NCBI RefSeq assembly: GCF_008830365.1
Contig: NZ_WBKI01000006.1
Span: 1-64,000 of the forward strand
Direction: 5' to 3'
Origin: Serratia proteamaculans
Lineage (GTDB): Bacteria > Pseudomonadota > Gammaproteobacteria > Enterobacterales > Enterobacteriaceae
Length of the DNA: 64,000 bases
Each line of letters opens with the position of its first letter. Position 1 is the first letter of the stretch. The notes beneath the pieces are model-generated. The model was not told the origin of the DNA. It did no database searches and saw nothing but the letters and a program-made list of their open reading frames with translations. Positions 32,474-42,895 of the stretch are shown piece after piece. The translations under genes were made by a program, and so were the position numbers.

Positions 32474-33307
32474 TTACTGTGCTTTGGCATCAGCCGCTGC
32501 GTCAGCCGGTTTCTCAGCCTTGGCGTCTGCTTTCGGCGCGGCTTTCACATCCAGCAGCTCAACGTCGAACACCAGAGTGGAGTTAGCCGGGATACCCGGG
32601 ACGCCAGTTTTACCGTAGGCCAGCGCCGGTGGGATAACCAGCTTGATTTTGCCGCCTTTCTTAATGTGTTTCAGGCCTTCAGTCCAGCCTGGGATCACAC
32701 CGTCCAGACGGAATGACAGTGGCTCGCCACGAGTGTACGAGTTATCAAACTCGGTACCGTCGGTCAGGGTGCCCTTGTAGTTCACCACAACGGTATCGCT
32801 GTCTTTAGGCGCAGCACCGGTACCTGGCTTCTCTACCTGATAAAGCAGGCCAGACTCGGTTTTCTTCACGCCTTTCTCTTTAGCGAAGGTGTCGCGATAC
32901 TTGGTACCTTTCGCTTCGTTATCTTTCGCGTCCTGCTCCATCTTCGCCTGAGCGGAAGCCTTCACGCGTGCTTCAAAGCTCTGCAGGGTTTTTTCGATAT
33001 CTGCGTCGTTCAGCTTGCTCTTGTTGGCGAAAGCGTCCTGAACGCCTGAGATCAACTGGTCTTTGTCCAGTTTAATACCCAGTTTCTCTTGTTCTTTCAG
33101 TGAGTTGTCCATGTAACGGCCCAGGGATGCACCCAGTGCGTAAGCCGCTTGCTCGTCGTCACTCTTGAACTTGCCAGTGCTTGGTGCCGCGTCGGCAGCT
33201 TTAGCCGCTTCTGCTGGTTTAGCTGCATCGGCAGCCATGACCTGGGTCGCATTCAAAGCAAAAGCCATGGTGGTTGCCAGAAGCGTGACTTTAAACAAAG
33301 ATTTCAT
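32474..33307 (-). CDS. fkpA: Periplasmic FKBP-type peptidyl-prolyl isomerase FkpA
   Basis: A periplasmic chaperone and prolyl isomerase that helps outer-membrane and soluble proteins fold. With the ATG at 33307 it has 277 residues: a signal peptide (MKSLFKVTLLATTMAFALNA.., likely cut after VMA near residue 25), an alanine-rich linker, an N-terminal dimerisation domain (about 45-135) and a C-terminal FKBP domain (about 150-250, with VVNYKGTLTDGTEFDNSY and VIPGWTEGL). The C-terminus is a lysine/alanine-rich tail (KAEKPADAAADAKAQ), longer than in E. coli. The frame opens at 33343, but the signal peptide marks the start. Envelope stress control is likely. Confidence 0.95.
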   Translation of the reverse strand: MKSLFKVTLLATTMAFALNATQVMAADAAKPAEAAKAADAAPSTGKFKSDDEQAAYALGASLGRYMDNSLKEQEKLGIKLDKDQLISGVQDAFANKSKLNDADIEKTLQSFEARVKASAQAKMEQDAKDNEAKGTKYRDTFAKEKGVKKTESGLLYQVEKPGTGAAPKDSDTVVVNYKGTLTDGTEFDNSYTRGEPLSFRLDGVIPGWTEGLKHIKKGGKIKLVIPPALAYGKTGVPGIPANSTLVFDVELLDVKAAPKADAKAEKPADAAADAKAQ

Positions 33308-33677
33308 CCATTTCTCCAGTGTCTGAAGCGATGCCCCAAACAATCATTAAGTAAGATAACCGGGCTACTATAGCTGTCCGAAACAAAACAAAACAGTCAC
33401 ACAGGTAACCAATCGAGTCAAAGTGTGACTCCAGCTTTAAACAGAAGTTTCGTTTAATGTGCTACCCATATGATAAATCAGATTTTTCCACCATCTGACG
33501 CCCAACGGTAACAAATCCGCCCAAGGTAAGCGCTCTATTTTTCAGCACTTTACACAGTGCACCAACGCGCTCGGTTATCGCCCCAACGGAACGGGGTGAA
33601 ATAGCGCAGCGCAAAGCCGGTGGCAGCTGTTAACATAGCGTCAGATTCAGGATTAAACCGCGTCAGAGGTAGCCCCC
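33308..33677. other. Intergenic region between fkpA and slyX
   Basis: These 370 bp separate the divergent fkpA and slyX. A candidate sigma-E site for fkpA is visible (33424-33451). No clear slyX promoter and no small gene were found. Confidence 0.6.
33424..33451 (-). promoter_or_regulatory. Candidate sigma-E promoter of fkpA
   Basis: On the minus strand GAAACTT (33445-33451) and TCACA (33424-33428) are 16 bp apart, close to the sigma-E pattern GGAACTT-N15/16-TCnnA. E. coli fkpA belongs to the sigma-E regulon. The start would lie about 110 bp upstream of the ATG. Confidence 0.5.
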
Positions 33678-33905
33678 ATGCACAACGCCGATAACCAAAG
33701 CCTGTTACTGCGGCTTGAAGAGTTGGAGAGCCGTCAGGCCTTCCAGGAAGTCACCATCGAAGATCTCAACCAGACCCTGGTACAGCACCAGCTTGAAATG
33801 CTGAAATTGCAGGAACATCTGCGCGTGCTGACCGATAAACTGCGTTCGACCCAGACGTCGATGATAGCTTCGCAGTCGGAAGAAACACCGCCACCACATT
33901 ATTGA
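33678..33905 (+). CDS. slyX: SlyX family protein
   Basis: A 75-residue coiled-coil protein (hydrophobic heptads over about residues 8-55), ending in the family hallmark EETPPPHY. Function is unknown. It is convergent with slyD across a shared terminator. Confidence 0.93.
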   Translation: MHNADNQSLLLRLEELESRQAFQEVTIEDLNQTLVQHQLEMLKLQEHLRVLTDKLRSTQTSMIASQSEETPPPHY

Positions 33906-33913
33906 TAAACCAT

Positions 33914-33945
33914 AAAAAAGGGCAGCCCCTGGGCCGCCCTTTTTT
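33914..33945. terminator. Bidirectional terminator between slyX and slyD
   Basis: An inverted repeat AAAAAAGGGC...GCCCTTTTTT with GC-rich interior ends both convergent genes, with A-runs and T-runs on both sides. Confidence 0.85.
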
Positions 33946-33963
33946 GCCGTTACTGCGCTGCGA

Positions 33964-34572
33964 TTAGTGGCAGCCGCAACCGCCGTTACCGCAACCGCCT
34001 TTCTTGGCTTGATCCTGGTCATGCGCATGGTCATGATCGTGATCGTGATCGTGGCCATGACCGCCGCAGCAGCCTTCGCCGTGTTCATGGTCGTGGTGAT
34101 GATCGTGCTCGCCGTGTACGTGGCCGTGCGCCAGTTCTTCAGCGGTAGCTTCGCGGATAGCGACAACTTCCACGTTGAAGTTCAGGTTCTGACCCGCCAG
34201 CATGTGGTTACCGTCAACCACTACGTGATCGCCGTCCACTTCGGTGATCTCGACCGGCACTGGGCCCTGATCGGTATCAGCCAGGAAGCGCATACCCACT
34301 TCCAACTCGTCAACGCCCATAAAGACGTCTTTTGGCACGCGCTGCACCAGGTTTTCGTCGTAGTTGCCGTACGCATCGTTAGCGCCAACATTCACGTCAA
34401 AACGATCGCCCGCTTCGTGGCCTTCGAGAGCTTTTTCCAGACCTGCAATCAGAGAGCCATGCCCGTGCAGATAGTCCAGCGGCGCACTCACCGGAGACTC
34501 ATCAACCAAAACACCGTCTTCTGTACGTACTTGATAAGCCAGGCTGACCACCAAGTCTTTTGCTACTTTCAT
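33964..34572 (-). CDS. slyD: FKBP-type prolyl isomerase and metallochaperone SlyD
   Basis: A cytoplasmic chaperone and prolyl isomerase that also delivers nickel to hydrogenase. The 202 residues hold an FKBP domain interrupted by the insert-in-flap (about 1-145) and a metal-binding tail of about 55 residues very rich in His, Asp and Cys (HGHVHGEHDHHHDHEHGEG, then CCGGHGHDH repeats, ending GCGCH). The ATG at 34572 gives MKVAKDLVV; 13 upstream in-frame codons are not conserved. Confidence 0.95.
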   Translation of the reverse strand: MKVAKDLVVSLAYQVRTEDGVLVDESPVSAPLDYLHGHGSLIAGLEKALEGHEAGDRFDVNVGANDAYGNYDENLVQRVPKDVFMGVDELEVGMRFLADTDQGPVPVEITEVDGDHVVVDGNHMLAGQNLNFNVEVVAIREATAEELAHGHVHGEHDHHHDHEHGEGCCGGHGHDHDHDHDHAHDQDQAKKGGCGNGGCGCH

Positions 34573-34694
34573 GATATCTCCTACCGTTGGATACTTGGAC
34601 GCAACCGTCATGGGGGCTGCGCCTTAACCGGACAGATTGTATCGGAAATCTTTCCCGCTGTACCCTCCAGCATAAAAAATCGCGCTCGATAACG

Positions 34695-34898
34695 CTACTC
34701 CGGATGGAAAATACCGATCACCTGTTCCTGCGGTCGGACGTGCTTTTCTACCTGCTCTTCGGTCTGCCGCTGATGATGGCCGCACTTAACGCACTCCACC
34801 ACTTCAACCTGGTCTTCACGCCAAACTGCCAGCGTATCCATAGCCTTACAGCTCGGGCAGACCGCCCCGGCGATAAATCTTTTACGTGTTGCAGACAT
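34695..34898 (-). CDS. yheV: YheV family zinc-ribbon protein
   Basis: A 67-residue protein with one zinc ribbon: CPSC (12-15 region) and CVKCG (38-42 region), and the terminal QVIGIFHPE. Function unknown. It lies 14 bp after kefB and is probably cotranscribed with kefG-kefB, as in E. coli. Confidence 0.9.
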   Translation of the reverse strand: MSATRKRFIAGAVCPSCKAMDTLAVWREDQVEVVECVKCGHHQRQTEEQVEKHVRPQEQVIGIFHPE

Positions 34899-34912
34899 CT
34901 CAGTGCTCCAAA

Positions 34913-36721
34913 TTATTCGTATTCATCCCAGCCGTCGAACTGGCGACTCTCTTTTTGCATTTCTCGATGGAAAAGTTCTTCCAACTCGCGCCGCGCTTCT
35001 TTCACGCGGGAAATCTGCGCCACATCGCCGTGATGCGGAGGCATCAGCTCACGCAGCATACGCATATCCAACCGGCGGAAGTGCTGCTGCGCCCGGTAGG
35101 CCTGATGCGGATGCATACCCAGCTCCGTTAACGCCTTGCGTCCCAGTTCCAGCGCGCTGGAAAAAGTTTCACGACTGAACTGTTTGACTCCGGCCTGCAG
35201 CAATTCGTGCGCCTCCACACGGCCGCGAGCCCGCGCCAGAATGCTCAGATCGGGAAAATGTTGCTGGCACAGACGCACGATTTCCATGGTGTCTTCAGGT
35301 TCATTACAGGTGATCACAATCGACTTGGCCTTCGCCGCACCGGCCGCACGCAGCAGTTCCAGTTCGGTGGCGTCGCCGTAATACACCTTGTAGCCGTAGC
35401 GGCGCAGCACACCGACGGCGCTGACATCACGCTCCAACACGGTGATGCGCATCTTGTTGGCCATCAGCAACCGACCGATCACCTGACCAAATCGCCCGAA
35501 ACCGACGATGATCACCTGCGGGTCATCGTCCTCCACATACGGCGTCTCTTCGTCTTCATCGCGGGCGTTGTAACGGCGTGCCAGGATGCGATCAATAATT
35601 TGCATCAACAGCGGTGTGGTCATCATCGACAGAGTGACCACCACCAACAGCAGCGCGAGTTGATCGGGCTGCAACACCTTCTGCGTACCCGCCGCCGAGA
35701 ACAGCACAAAGGCGAACTCACCGCCCTGGCTAAGCACGCCGGCAAACTGCAAACGTACCGAACTGCGCAGGCCGAAGATACGCGACAGTGAATACAACAC
35801 CCCTGACTTGATCGCCACCAGCGCCACCACGCCAATCAACACTTCGGCCAGATGGGTATAGAGTACGCCGATATTTAACGCCATACCCACCGAGATAAAG
35901 AACAGCCCCAGCAGCAACCCCTTGAATGGCTCGATTGAAATCTCCAGCTCATGGCGATATTCACTCTCCGCCAGCAGCACGCCGGCGATAAAGGTCCCAA
36001 GCGCCATCGACAGGCCAAGCGCATCCATAAACAGCGCCGCCCCCAGCACCACCAACAGAGCGGCGGCGGTGAAGATTTCACGCACCCCGGAAGAGGCGAT
36101 ATAGCGAAACAGCGGCCGCAGCAGGAAACGTCCACCGATCAGCATGCCGCCGAACGCCGCCACCTTGAGTGCAATTTGTGCCCAGTCGTCACTGCTGCCC
36201 CCGGCCCCGGCCAGGATCGGGATCAGCGCCAGCGCCGGGATCACCGCCATATCCTGGAACAGCAATACCGAGAACCCCAGTTGGCCGCCCTCATTGCGGT
36301 TCATGCCCTTCTCGCGCATTAGCTGCAGCGCCATGGCGGTTGACGACATCGCCAGCCCAATGCCCCCGATTACGGCGGCCTGCCAGGCGAAATGAGTCAG
36401 ATAAAGCAGCGCCCCCAGCACCGTGGCGGTAATCAGCACCTGCCCGGCACCGACGCCAAAGATGGAGCGCCGCAACTCCCACAGTTTGCTCGGGTTCAGT
36501 TCCAGCCCGATGATAAACATCAGGAACACCACGCCCAGTTCGGAAAAGTGCAGGATCTCGTCAACATCACGGATAAAACCCAGCCCCCAGGGGCCGATGG
36601 CGATACCGGCGATCAGATATCCCAACACTGCGCCAATGCCCAGGCGACGAGCGATCGGCACCGTGACCACCGCTGCGAACAGGAACAGTAAAATTGCGGT
36701 CAGTAAGGTTGAACCTTCCAT
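34913..36721 (-). CDS. kefB: Glutathione-gated potassium-efflux antiporter KefB
   Basis: An inner-membrane K+/H+ antiporter that is held shut by glutathione and opened by glutathione adducts of electrophiles, acidifying the cell for protection. The 602 residues comprise a CPA2 exchanger domain with about 12 helices (1-380) and a cytoplasmic RCK/KTN domain (about 400-520, [13 protein letters not shown]). The E. coli KefB is 601 residues. KefG, its activating subunit, is encoded 2 bp upstream. Confidence 0.96.
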   Translation of the reverse strand: MEGSTLLTAILLFLFAAVVTVPIARRLGIGAVLGYLIAGIAIGPWGLGFIRDVDEILHFSELGVVFLMFIIGLELNPSKLWELRRSIFGVGAGQVLITATVLGALLYLTHFAWQAAVIGGIGLAMSSTAMALQLMREKGMNRNEGGQLGFSVLLFQDMAVIPALALIPILAGAGGSSDDWAQIALKVAAFGGMLIGGRFLLRPLFRYIASSGVREIFTAAALLVVLGAALFMDALGLSMALGTFIAGVLLAESEYRHELEISIEPFKGLLLGLFFISVGMALNIGVLYTHLAEVLIGVVALVAIKSGVLYSLSRIFGLRSSVRLQFAGVLSQGGEFAFVLFSAAGTQKVLQPDQLALLLVVVTLSMMTTPLLMQIIDRILARRYNARDEDEETPYVEDDDPQVIIVGFGRFGQVIGRLLMANKMRITVLERDVSAVGVLRRYGYKVYYGDATELELLRAAGAAKAKSIVITCNEPEDTMEIVRLCQQHFPDLSILARARGRVEAHELLQAGVKQFSRETFSSALELGRKALTELGMHPHQAYRAQQHFRRLDMRMLRELMPPHHGDVAQISRVKEARRELEELFHREMQKESRQFDGWDEYE

Positions 36722-36723
36722 GT

Positions 36724-37278
36724 TTACCTCCCTCCGTGTGGTAGCGGATTACGCAGCCAGTCGCCATACGCGGCGGCATGGCTTTCCAGCACCTCTGGCT
36801 TCTGCCTGCGCGCCCAATACACCAGCATCGGCGTCAGCCAGTGCATGTGGCACATGGCGGCGGTCAGTTCGAACGGACGCAAAATATCTTCCATCGGATA
36901 GCGGTTATAACCGCCGGTGCGATAGGCCCCCTCAGGTTCACCGGTGGTGATCACCGAACGCCAGTACTTTCCCGCCAGCGCATTGCCACCCATGCCGCTG
37001 GCAAAACCGCGAGACAGCACGCGATCCAGCCATTCTTTCAACAGGGCCGGGCAACTGTAGGTATAGAGAGGATGTTGAAAAACAATGACCTGATGTTCAC
37101 GCAGCAGTTGTTGTTCATGGTGAATATCAATAAAAAAATCAGGATAGTGCGCGTATAAATCATGCACGGTGACATGGTCCAACTGCTGTGCCGGTCGAAG
37201 CAAAACCCGATTCGCGACCGAGTCCTGGGATTCCGGATGGGCATACAGCAGCAAGACCTTCGGCGGCTGTGACATCAT
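36724..37278 (-). CDS. kefG: KefB ancillary quinone-oxidoreductase-like subunit KefG
   Basis: A flavodoxin-fold protein needed for full KefB activity. The 184 residues have the E. coli length, with [33 protein letters not shown] and [21 protein letters not shown]. The start may be either of two adjacent methionines. It is followed by kefB with a 2-bp gap. Confidence 0.95.
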   Translation of the reverse strand: MMSQPPKVLLLYAHPESQDSVANRVLLRPAQQLDHVTVHDLYAHYPDFFIDIHHEQQLLREHQVIVFQHPLYTYSCPALLKEWLDRVLSRGFASGMGGNALAGKYWRSVITTGEPEGAYRTGGYNRYPMEDILRPFELTAAMCHMHWLTPMLVYWARRQKPEVLESHAAAYGDWLRNPLPHGGR

Positions 37279-37359
37279 TCCCCTCCAAAGCGTCGTCAGG
37301 GTAGCGGTTTTCCGTTACCATGCTCCGCAAAGACTAATAATAGGACAGTCTGCGTCCTG

Positions 37360-37387
37360 TTAACTTAGAACTCACTCAATTTAACAT
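37360..37387 (+). promoter_or_regulatory. Candidate yheS promoter
   Basis: TTAACT (37360-37365) and TAACAT (37382-37387) are 16 bp apart, 21 bp upstream of the yheS ATG. Pattern match only. Confidence 0.4.
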
Positions 37388-37408
37388 ACTCTGAACATAC
37401 GGCACTTT

Positions 37409-39322
37409 ATGATTGTATTTTCCTCGCTACAAATCCGACGCGGCACCCGCGTCCTGTTGGACAACGCCACTGCGACGGTTAATCCAGGTCAGAAAGTCGG
37501 CCTGGTGGGTAAAAACGGCTGCGGCAAATCGACGCTGCTGTCATTGCTGAAGGGCGAAATGGCCGCAGACGGCGGCAGCTACACCTTCCCAAGCAGCTGG
37601 GCCCTGGCCTGGGTCAACCAGGAAACGCCAGCGCTGGATATACCGGCGCTTGAGTATGTGATCGACGGCGACCGCGAATTCCGCCAGCTTGAAGCCGAAT
37701 TGCAGGTGGCGAACGATAAAAACGACGGTCATGCCATCGCCACGCTGCACGGTAAACTGGACGCGCTCGATGCCTGGACTATCCGTTCACGCGCCGCCAG
37801 CCTGCTGCACGGTCTGGGCTTTTCCAACGAACAGTTGCTCAATCCGGTACGCGCCTTCTCGGGCGGCTGGCGTATGCGTCTGAACCTGGCACAAGCGCTG
37901 GTCTGTCGCTCAGACCTGCTGCTGCTCGACGAACCCACCAACCACCTGGACCTGGATGCGGTGATCTGGCTGGAGCGTTGGCTGAAGAGCTACCCTGGCA
38001 CGCTGGTGCTGATTTCGCATGACCGTGACTTCCTCGATCCGATCGTCGATAAAATTCTGCATATCGAACAAGAAACCATTAACGAATATACCGGTAACTA
38101 CTCTTCGTTCGAACGTCAGCGTTCGACCAAGCTGGCACAGCAACAGGCGCTGTACCAGAACCAACAAGAGAAAGTGGCGCACCTGCAAAGCTACATTGAC
38201 CGCTTCCGCGCGCAGGCTACCAAGGCCAAGCAGGCGCAAAGCCGCATCAAAATGCTTGAACGCATGGAGTTGATCGCACCGGCCCACGTCGATAACCCGT
38301 TCAGCTTCAGCTTCCGCCAACCGGAAAGCCTGCCGAACCCGCTGCTGCGCATGGAAAAGGTCAGCGCCGGTTATGGCGACAAGGTGATCCTGAACTCGAT
38401 CAAACTGAACCTGGTCCCCGGCTCGCGTATCGGTTTGCTGGGCCGTAATGGCGCCGGTAAATCCACCCTGATCAAAATGCTGGCCGGCTCGCTGGAACCG
38501 CTGAGCGGTGAGATTGGTTTGGCAAAAGGCATCAAGCTGGGTTACTTCGCCCAGCATCAGCTGGAGTTCTTGCGCGCCGACGAATCCCCGCTGCAGCATT
38601 TGAGCCGCATCGCTCCCCGGGTGCTGGAACAGCAGCTGCGCGACTACCTGGGCGGCTTCGGCTTCCAGGGCGATAAGGTCACCGAGGCCACCGAGCGTTT
38701 CTCCGGCGGCGAAAAAGCCCGGCTGGTACTGGCTCTGATTGTTTGGCAACGCCCTAACCTGCTGCTGCTCGATGAACCGACCAACCACCTGGATCTGGAC
38801 ATGCGTCAGGCGCTGACCGAAGCGCTGATCGACTTCGAGGGCGCGTTAGTGGTGGTCTCGCACGACCGTCACCTGTTGCGCTCCACTACCGACGATCTCT
38901 ATCTGGTGCACGATGGCCAGGTGGAAGTGTTCGATGGCGATTTGGACGACTATCAGCAATGGCTGGTCGACCTGCAACGCCAGGAAAATCAGCAAGACGC
39001 ACCGGACAAGGAAAACAACGGTAACAGCGCCCAGGCGCGTAAGGATCAGAAACGTCGGGAAGCCGAGTTCCGCAGCCAGACTCAACCGCTACGCAAGCAG
39101 ATTGCCAAGCTGGAACAGCAGATGGAAAAGCTGAGTGCCGAACTGGCGGCGGTGGAAGAGAAGCTGGCGGATTCCTCGCTGTATGACATCAGCCGCAAGG
39201 CCGATCTGGCCCTCTGCCTGCAACAACAAAGCCAGGCCAAGTCCGCGCTAGAAGAAACGGAAATGACCTGGCTGGATGCGCAAGAGCAGTTGGAACAGTT
39301 CACCAACGAGTTTGATCTGTAA
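37409..39322 (+). CDS. yheS: ABC-F family ATPase YheS
   Basis: A ribosome-associated ABC-F protein with two ATPase domains on one chain and no membrane helices. The 637 residues show Walker A GKNGCGKST (about 35) and GRNGAGKST (about 347), signatures FSGGWRMR and FSGGEKAR, Walker B LLLDEPTNHLDL twice, and the linker between the domains that reaches the ribosome P site. The charged C-terminal coiled coil (about 540-630) is typical. Its exact function in relieving stalled translation is inferred from family work. Confidence 0.95.
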   Translation: MIVFSSLQIRRGTRVLLDNATATVNPGQKVGLVGKNGCGKSTLLSLLKGEMAADGGSYTFPSSWALAWVNQETPALDIPALEYVIDGDREFRQLEAELQVANDKNDGHAIATLHGKLDALDAWTIRSRAASLLHGLGFSNEQLLNPVRAFSGGWRMRLNLAQALVCRSDLLLLDEPTNHLDLDAVIWLERWLKSYPGTLVLISHDRDFLDPIVDKILHIEQETINEYTGNYSSFERQRSTKLAQQQALYQNQQEKVAHLQSYIDRFRAQATKAKQAQSRIKMLERMELIAPAHVDNPFSFSFRQPESLPNPLLRMEKVSAGYGDKVILNSIKLNLVPGSRIGLLGRNGAGKSTLIKMLAGSLEPLSGEIGLAKGIKLGYFAQHQLEFLRADESPLQHLSRIAPRVLEQQLRDYLGGFGFQGDKVTEATERFSGGEKARLVLALIVWQRPNLLLLDEPTNHLDLDMRQALTEALIDFEGALVVVSHDRHLLRSTTDDLYLVHDGQVEVFDGDLDDYQQWLVDLQRQENQQDAPDKENNGNSAQARKDQKRREAEFRSQTQPLRKQIAKLEQQMEKLSAELAAVEEKLADSSLYDISRKADLALCLQQQSQAKSALEETEMTWLDAQEQLEQFTNEFDL

Positions 39323-39337
39323 CTCAGCCCCCACCTT

Positions 39338-40186
39338 TTAGGCCTTGTAAAAAGGCTTATCCCCCAGAATGGTCGCGCGGTGCATAATGCGCCGCTGCGG
39401 CAGATAATCCGCGTTGGCGTAATGCTGCGTCACGCGGTTATCCCAGATAGCAACGTCATTTTCCTGCCAGCGCCAGCGCACCTGGAACTCCGGCTTGGTA
39501 ATGTGGGCGAACAGGAAGTTCAGCAGCGCGTCGCTCTCCTTCGGTGCCAAATCAACAATCCGCGTAGTGAAACCTTCGTTGACGAACAAAGCCTGCCGGC
39601 CGCTGACCGGATGCGTGCGCACCACCGGATGCAACAACGGCGGGTTTTTCTGTACCGCTACCTGCCAGCGCTGACGTTCTTCTTCACTGCCACGGTGCTT
39701 GTGCTCCGGGAATGATTTGGTGAAGTCATGCTCCGCCTTCAGCCCGGCCAGCAATTGTCTGAACGGCTCAGACAAGGCTTCATAGGCCGCAATCCCACTG
39801 GCCCACAGCGTATCGCCACCGGTGGAGGGCAGGGTTTTCGCCGCCAGAATCGCCCCCAAAGGCGGGTTTTCGATAAAGGTCACGTCGGTGTGCCAGTTAT
39901 CGTTGTCCGGCGGATTATTGTCATGGGTATCCAGCACGATAATCTCTTTCACGTCGGCGGCTTGCGGGTAGACCGGATGGATATGCAGATCGCCGAAGCG
40001 ACCGGCCAAATTACGCTGTTGCAGCGGCGTGATTGGCTGATTGCGCAAGAACAGCACCTGATGCTTCAGCAGCGCATGGTAAAGCTGCTCGAACTGGCCA
40101 TCGCCCAACGGGCGCGCCAGCTCAACGTTTTCCACCAGAGCACCGATATAAGGCCCCAGCGGGGTGATACTTAAACGTTCGTTCAT
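39338..40186 (-). CDS. tauD: Taurine dioxygenase TauD
   Basis: A 2-oxoglutarate/Fe(II) dioxygenase that splits taurine into sulfite and aminoacetaldehyde, releasing sulfur for growth. The 282 residues have iron ligands H99 and D101 (NWHTDVTF) and a later histidine in [12 protein letters not shown]. The ATG at 40186 starts [10 protein letters not shown], matching E. coli; it overlaps the tauC stop as ATGA. Last gene of tauABCD. Confidence 0.96.
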   Translation of the reverse strand: MNERLSITPLGPYIGALVENVELARPLGDGQFEQLYHALLKHQVLFLRNQPITPLQQRNLAGRFGDLHIHPVYPQAADVKEIIVLDTHDNNPPDNDNWHTDVTFIENPPLGAILAAKTLPSTGGDTLWASGIAAYEALSEPFRQLLAGLKAEHDFTKSFPEHKHRGSEEERQRWQVAVQKNPPLLHPVVRTHPVSGRQALFVNEGFTTRIVDLAPKESDALLNFLFAHITKPEFQVRWRWQENDVAIWDNRVTQHYANADYLPQRRIMHRATILGDKPFYKA

Positions 40187-41022
40187 TGCTGTACTCCATG
40201 CCACGGGGTCAATCGGCGCTGCAAGGCACGTAACCCCAGCTCCAGCCCAAATGCAATAATCGCAATCACGCCGATACCGGCCAGCACCACATCGGTCGCC
40301 AGAAACTCACCGGCGGATTGCACCATAAATCCCAGGCCGCGGGTGGCGGCAATCAGTTCTGCGGCCACCAGCGTCGACCAGCCGACCCCCAACCCAATGC
40401 GGATGCCGGTTAAAATCTCCGGCAAGGCGCTCGGCAACACAACAAAGCGCAACACCTGCCAGCGGTTGGCGCCCAGCGTACTAGCAGCCCGAACCCGGAC
40501 CTGCGCCACACTGCGCACACCGGCCACGGCAGACAGCGTCACTGGTGCGAAAATCGCCAGATAAATCAGCAGTATTTTGGAGGTTTCGCCGATGCCGAAC
40601 CAAATCACCATCAACGGTAAATAGGCCAGCGGCGGCACCGGACGGTAAATCTCAATCAATGGATCAAGAATACCGCGCACCGTGTCGTTTAACCCCATGG
40701 CAATGCCCACCGGCACACCGATAATCACCGCGGCCAACAGCGCCACCAGGATGCGTCCCAGGCTGGCCGCCAGATGCTGCCATAGCGTGGCATCCATAAA
40801 GCCTTGCGGGCTGGCGATGGTAATCAGTTGATGCAACACCTGCTGCGGGGCCGGTAAGAATAACGGGCTGATCAGGTTAAGCGCGGTCACACTCCACCAG
40901 ATGGCCAATACCACCAGCAGGGTGGCACTGCTCAGCCAGACGTTACGCGGCACGCTAAAACGACGGGGCGCTGCTGCAGCCTGTGGCTGAGCCCCCTCTT
41001 TGAGGGCAGAATGCAGACTCAT
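40183..41022 (-). CDS. tauC: Taurine ABC transporter permease TauC
   Basis: The inner-membrane permease of the taurine importer. The 279 residues have about six membrane helices and the binding-protein-dependent transport motif near [25 protein letters not shown] (about residues 200-224). It overlaps tauB by four bases at its start and tauD by four at its end. Confidence 0.95.
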   Translation of the reverse strand: MSLHSALKEGAQPQAAAAPRRFSVPRNVWLSSATLLVVLAIWWSVTALNLISPLFLPAPQQVLHQLITIASPQGFMDATLWQHLAASLGRILVALLAAVIIGVPVGIAMGLNDTVRGILDPLIEIYRPVPPLAYLPLMVIWFGIGETSKILLIYLAIFAPVTLSAVAGVRSVAQVRVRAASTLGANRWQVLRFVVLPSALPEILTGIRIGLGVGWSTLVAAELIAATRGLGFMVQSAGEFLATDVVLAGIGVIAIIAFGLELGLRALQRRLTPWHGVQQ

Positions 41023-41786
41023 AGCAAGGCCTCGCGCTGTTGGAATACTTTGCCCAGCACGTATTCGCGCTGAGCGATAAATTCAGGATCGGACTTAATC
41101 GAACGACAGGCCTCGCCGTCGGCATAGCGTTGGCCAAAGTTAAGCGTCAGGCGTTCCACCACCTGCCCCGGCCCCGGCGACAGCAACAACAGTTCACTGG
41201 CCAGGAACACCGCCTCTTCAATATCGTGGGTGATCAGCAATACCTGCTTGCCGGTATCACGCCAAATGTTCAGCAGCAGTTCCTGCATTTGCTCCCGGGT
41301 AAAAGCGTCCAGCGCGCCGAACGGTTCATCCAGCAACAGCAGACGCGGGTCGGCGGCCAGTGCGCGGGCAATGCCCACCCGTTGACGCATACCGCCAGAG
41401 AGTTGCCAGATAAAGTGTCGTTCATAACCGGCCAACCCGACACGTTGCAACATCTGCTCTGCCACCTGACGGCGCTGCTGCTTGCCGATACCGGCCAGTT
41501 GCAGGCCAAACTCGACGTTATCCACCACATTACGCCACGGCAGTAAACCTTCATGCTGGAACACCACGCCCCGCTCGGCTCCGGGGCCGTTAACGGTCGT
41601 TCCATCAAGCGTGATGCTGCCAGCTGAAGGCTCAATAAACCCGGCGATCAAATTCAGCAGCGTGGTCTTGCCGCAGCCCGAAGGTCCGAGCACCACCACC
41701 AGTTGCCCGGCGGCAATCTGGAACGAAACGTCCCGCAGTGCGGGGCGCCCCTGATACTCTGCTGAAAGGTGATTAACGTTTAACAT
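41019..41786 (-). CDS. tauB: Taurine ABC transporter ATPase TauB
   Basis: The ATP-hydrolysing subunit. The 255 residues contain Walker [10 protein letters not shown] (about 34-42), the signature LSGGMRQRV, and Walker [13 protein letters not shown]. It begins 9 bp after tauA and overlaps tauC. Confidence 0.95.
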   Translation of the reverse strand: MLNVNHLSAEYQGRPALRDVSFQIAAGQLVVVLGPSGCGKTTLLNLIAGFIEPSAGSITLDGTTVNGPGAERGVVFQHEGLLPWRNVVDNVEFGLQLAGIGKQQRRQVAEQMLQRVGLAGYERHFIWQLSGGMRQRVGIARALAADPRLLLLDEPFGALDAFTREQMQELLLNIWRDTGKQVLLITHDIEEAVFLASELLLLSPGPGQVVERLTLNFGQRYADGEACRSIKSDPEFIAQREYVLGKVFQQREALL

Positions 41787-41795
41787 ACGGCTCCC

Positions 41796-42791
41796 CTACG
41801 ACTGCGGCGCAGCCTGCACCTGTTTCACAAAACGATCGGTGACATAGGCACTGTAATCGCTGTCGACCTGCGGAATTTTGCCCTGCTGTTTCAGGAACTC
41901 GGCAGTATCACGGATCGCCTTGTCCACCGGCTGCCCCAACTGGGTGATTTGCTCCGCCACCGGCAAGTAGGTATTGCCTTTCACCAGCACCGGTATCTGT
42001 TCTTCAGGCACGCCGCTCAAACGGGCCAGCGTGCTGAGATTACCCTTGTCCTTCAGCCATTGTTCCGGTTGCGCCAGATAGGCTTTTTGCGCGTTCAGCG
42101 CGCTGGCGGCAAAGGCGGTCACCACTTCCGGGTGTTTTTCGGCAAAGTCTTTGCGCACTACCCAAACGTCGAGCGTCGGCGCGCCCCATTGCCCGACCTG
42201 GGCGGAATCGGTCAGCACTTTACCCTGCTTGGCTAACTCATTGACTACCGGTGCCCAGACGTAGGCTCCGTCAATGTCACCACGCTGCCAGGCGGCGGCA
42301 ATTGCCGGCGGTTGCAGATTGAGAATTTTGACCTGCTCAGGCTTGATGCCCCAATGCTTCAGAGAAGCCAGCAGGCTGTAGTGGGTGGTTGAGATAAAGG
42401 GGACGGCGATGCGTTTGCCGATCAAATCCTGCGGGCTTTTGATCTCTTTTTTCACCACCAGGGCTTCGGAACTGCCGAGCTGGGAGGCGATCAGAAACAC
42501 TTCGATTGGCAATTTTTGGCTGGCGGCCACCGCCAGTGGGCTGGAGCCGATATTACCGATCTGCACGTCGCCGGAGGCCAACGCACGCAGCACGCTGGAT
42601 CCGCTGTCGAATTTACGCCAGTCAACGGTGGCACCGGATTGTTTGGCGAAGCTGTTTTCCGCCTGCGCCACCTTGGCGGGCTCCGCCGACGTCTGGTAGG
42701 CCACGGTCACGTCTACCGCATAGGCATTAGCCGCGCTGAGTGATAACACCAGCAGTACCGCGCCGCGTAATGAAAACAGTTTGCTCGCCAT
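41796..42791 (-). CDS. tauA: Taurine-binding periplasmic protein TauA
   Basis: The periplasmic substrate-binding protein of the taurine importer. The 331 residues open with a signal peptide (about 25 residues, ending ANAYA) followed by VDVTVAYQTSAEPAKVAQAE, close to E. coli TauA; the C-terminus is slightly longer. It leads the operon tauABCD. Sulfur-starvation control by CysB/Cbl is expected. Confidence 0.95.
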   Translation of the reverse strand: MASKLFSLRGAVLLVLSLSAANAYAVDVTVAYQTSAEPAKVAQAENSFAKQSGATVDWRKFDSGSSVLRALASGDVQIGNIGSSPLAVAASQKLPIEVFLIASQLGSSEALVVKKEIKSPQDLIGKRIAVPFISTTHYSLLASLKHWGIKPEQVKILNLQPPAIAAAWQRGDIDGAYVWAPVVNELAKQGKVLTDSAQVGQWGAPTLDVWVVRKDFAEKHPEVVTAFAASALNAQKAYLAQPEQWLKDKGNLSTLARLSGVPEEQIPVLVKGNTYLPVAEQITQLGQPVDKAIRDTAEFLKQQGKIPQVDSDYSAYVTDRFVKQVQAAPQS

Positions 42792-42876
42792 GATCCGCTC
42801 CGTTGATAAAAGTCTGTTCAGTTGCTGACAGTTTTATCTGAGCGGTGGCGAGCTATAAAAGAATAAAAAAAACTGC

Positions 42877-42895
42877 GTTATTACTTATGGGAATA
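42877..42895 (-). promoter_or_regulatory. Candidate CysB/Cbl-type site upstream of tauA
   Basis: On the minus strand TATTCCCATAAGTAATAAC lies 85-105 bp before the tauA start. The ATAAGTAATAAC part resembles the loose AT-rich sites of CysB/Cbl at sulfonate genes. The consensus is weak, so this is a suggestion only. Confidence 0.35.

Noticed and set aside
37910-38788. 292-codon minus-strand frame inside yheS
   Set aside because: Antisense shadow of the ABC-F gene; low-complexity Gln/Leu-rich translation with no motif.
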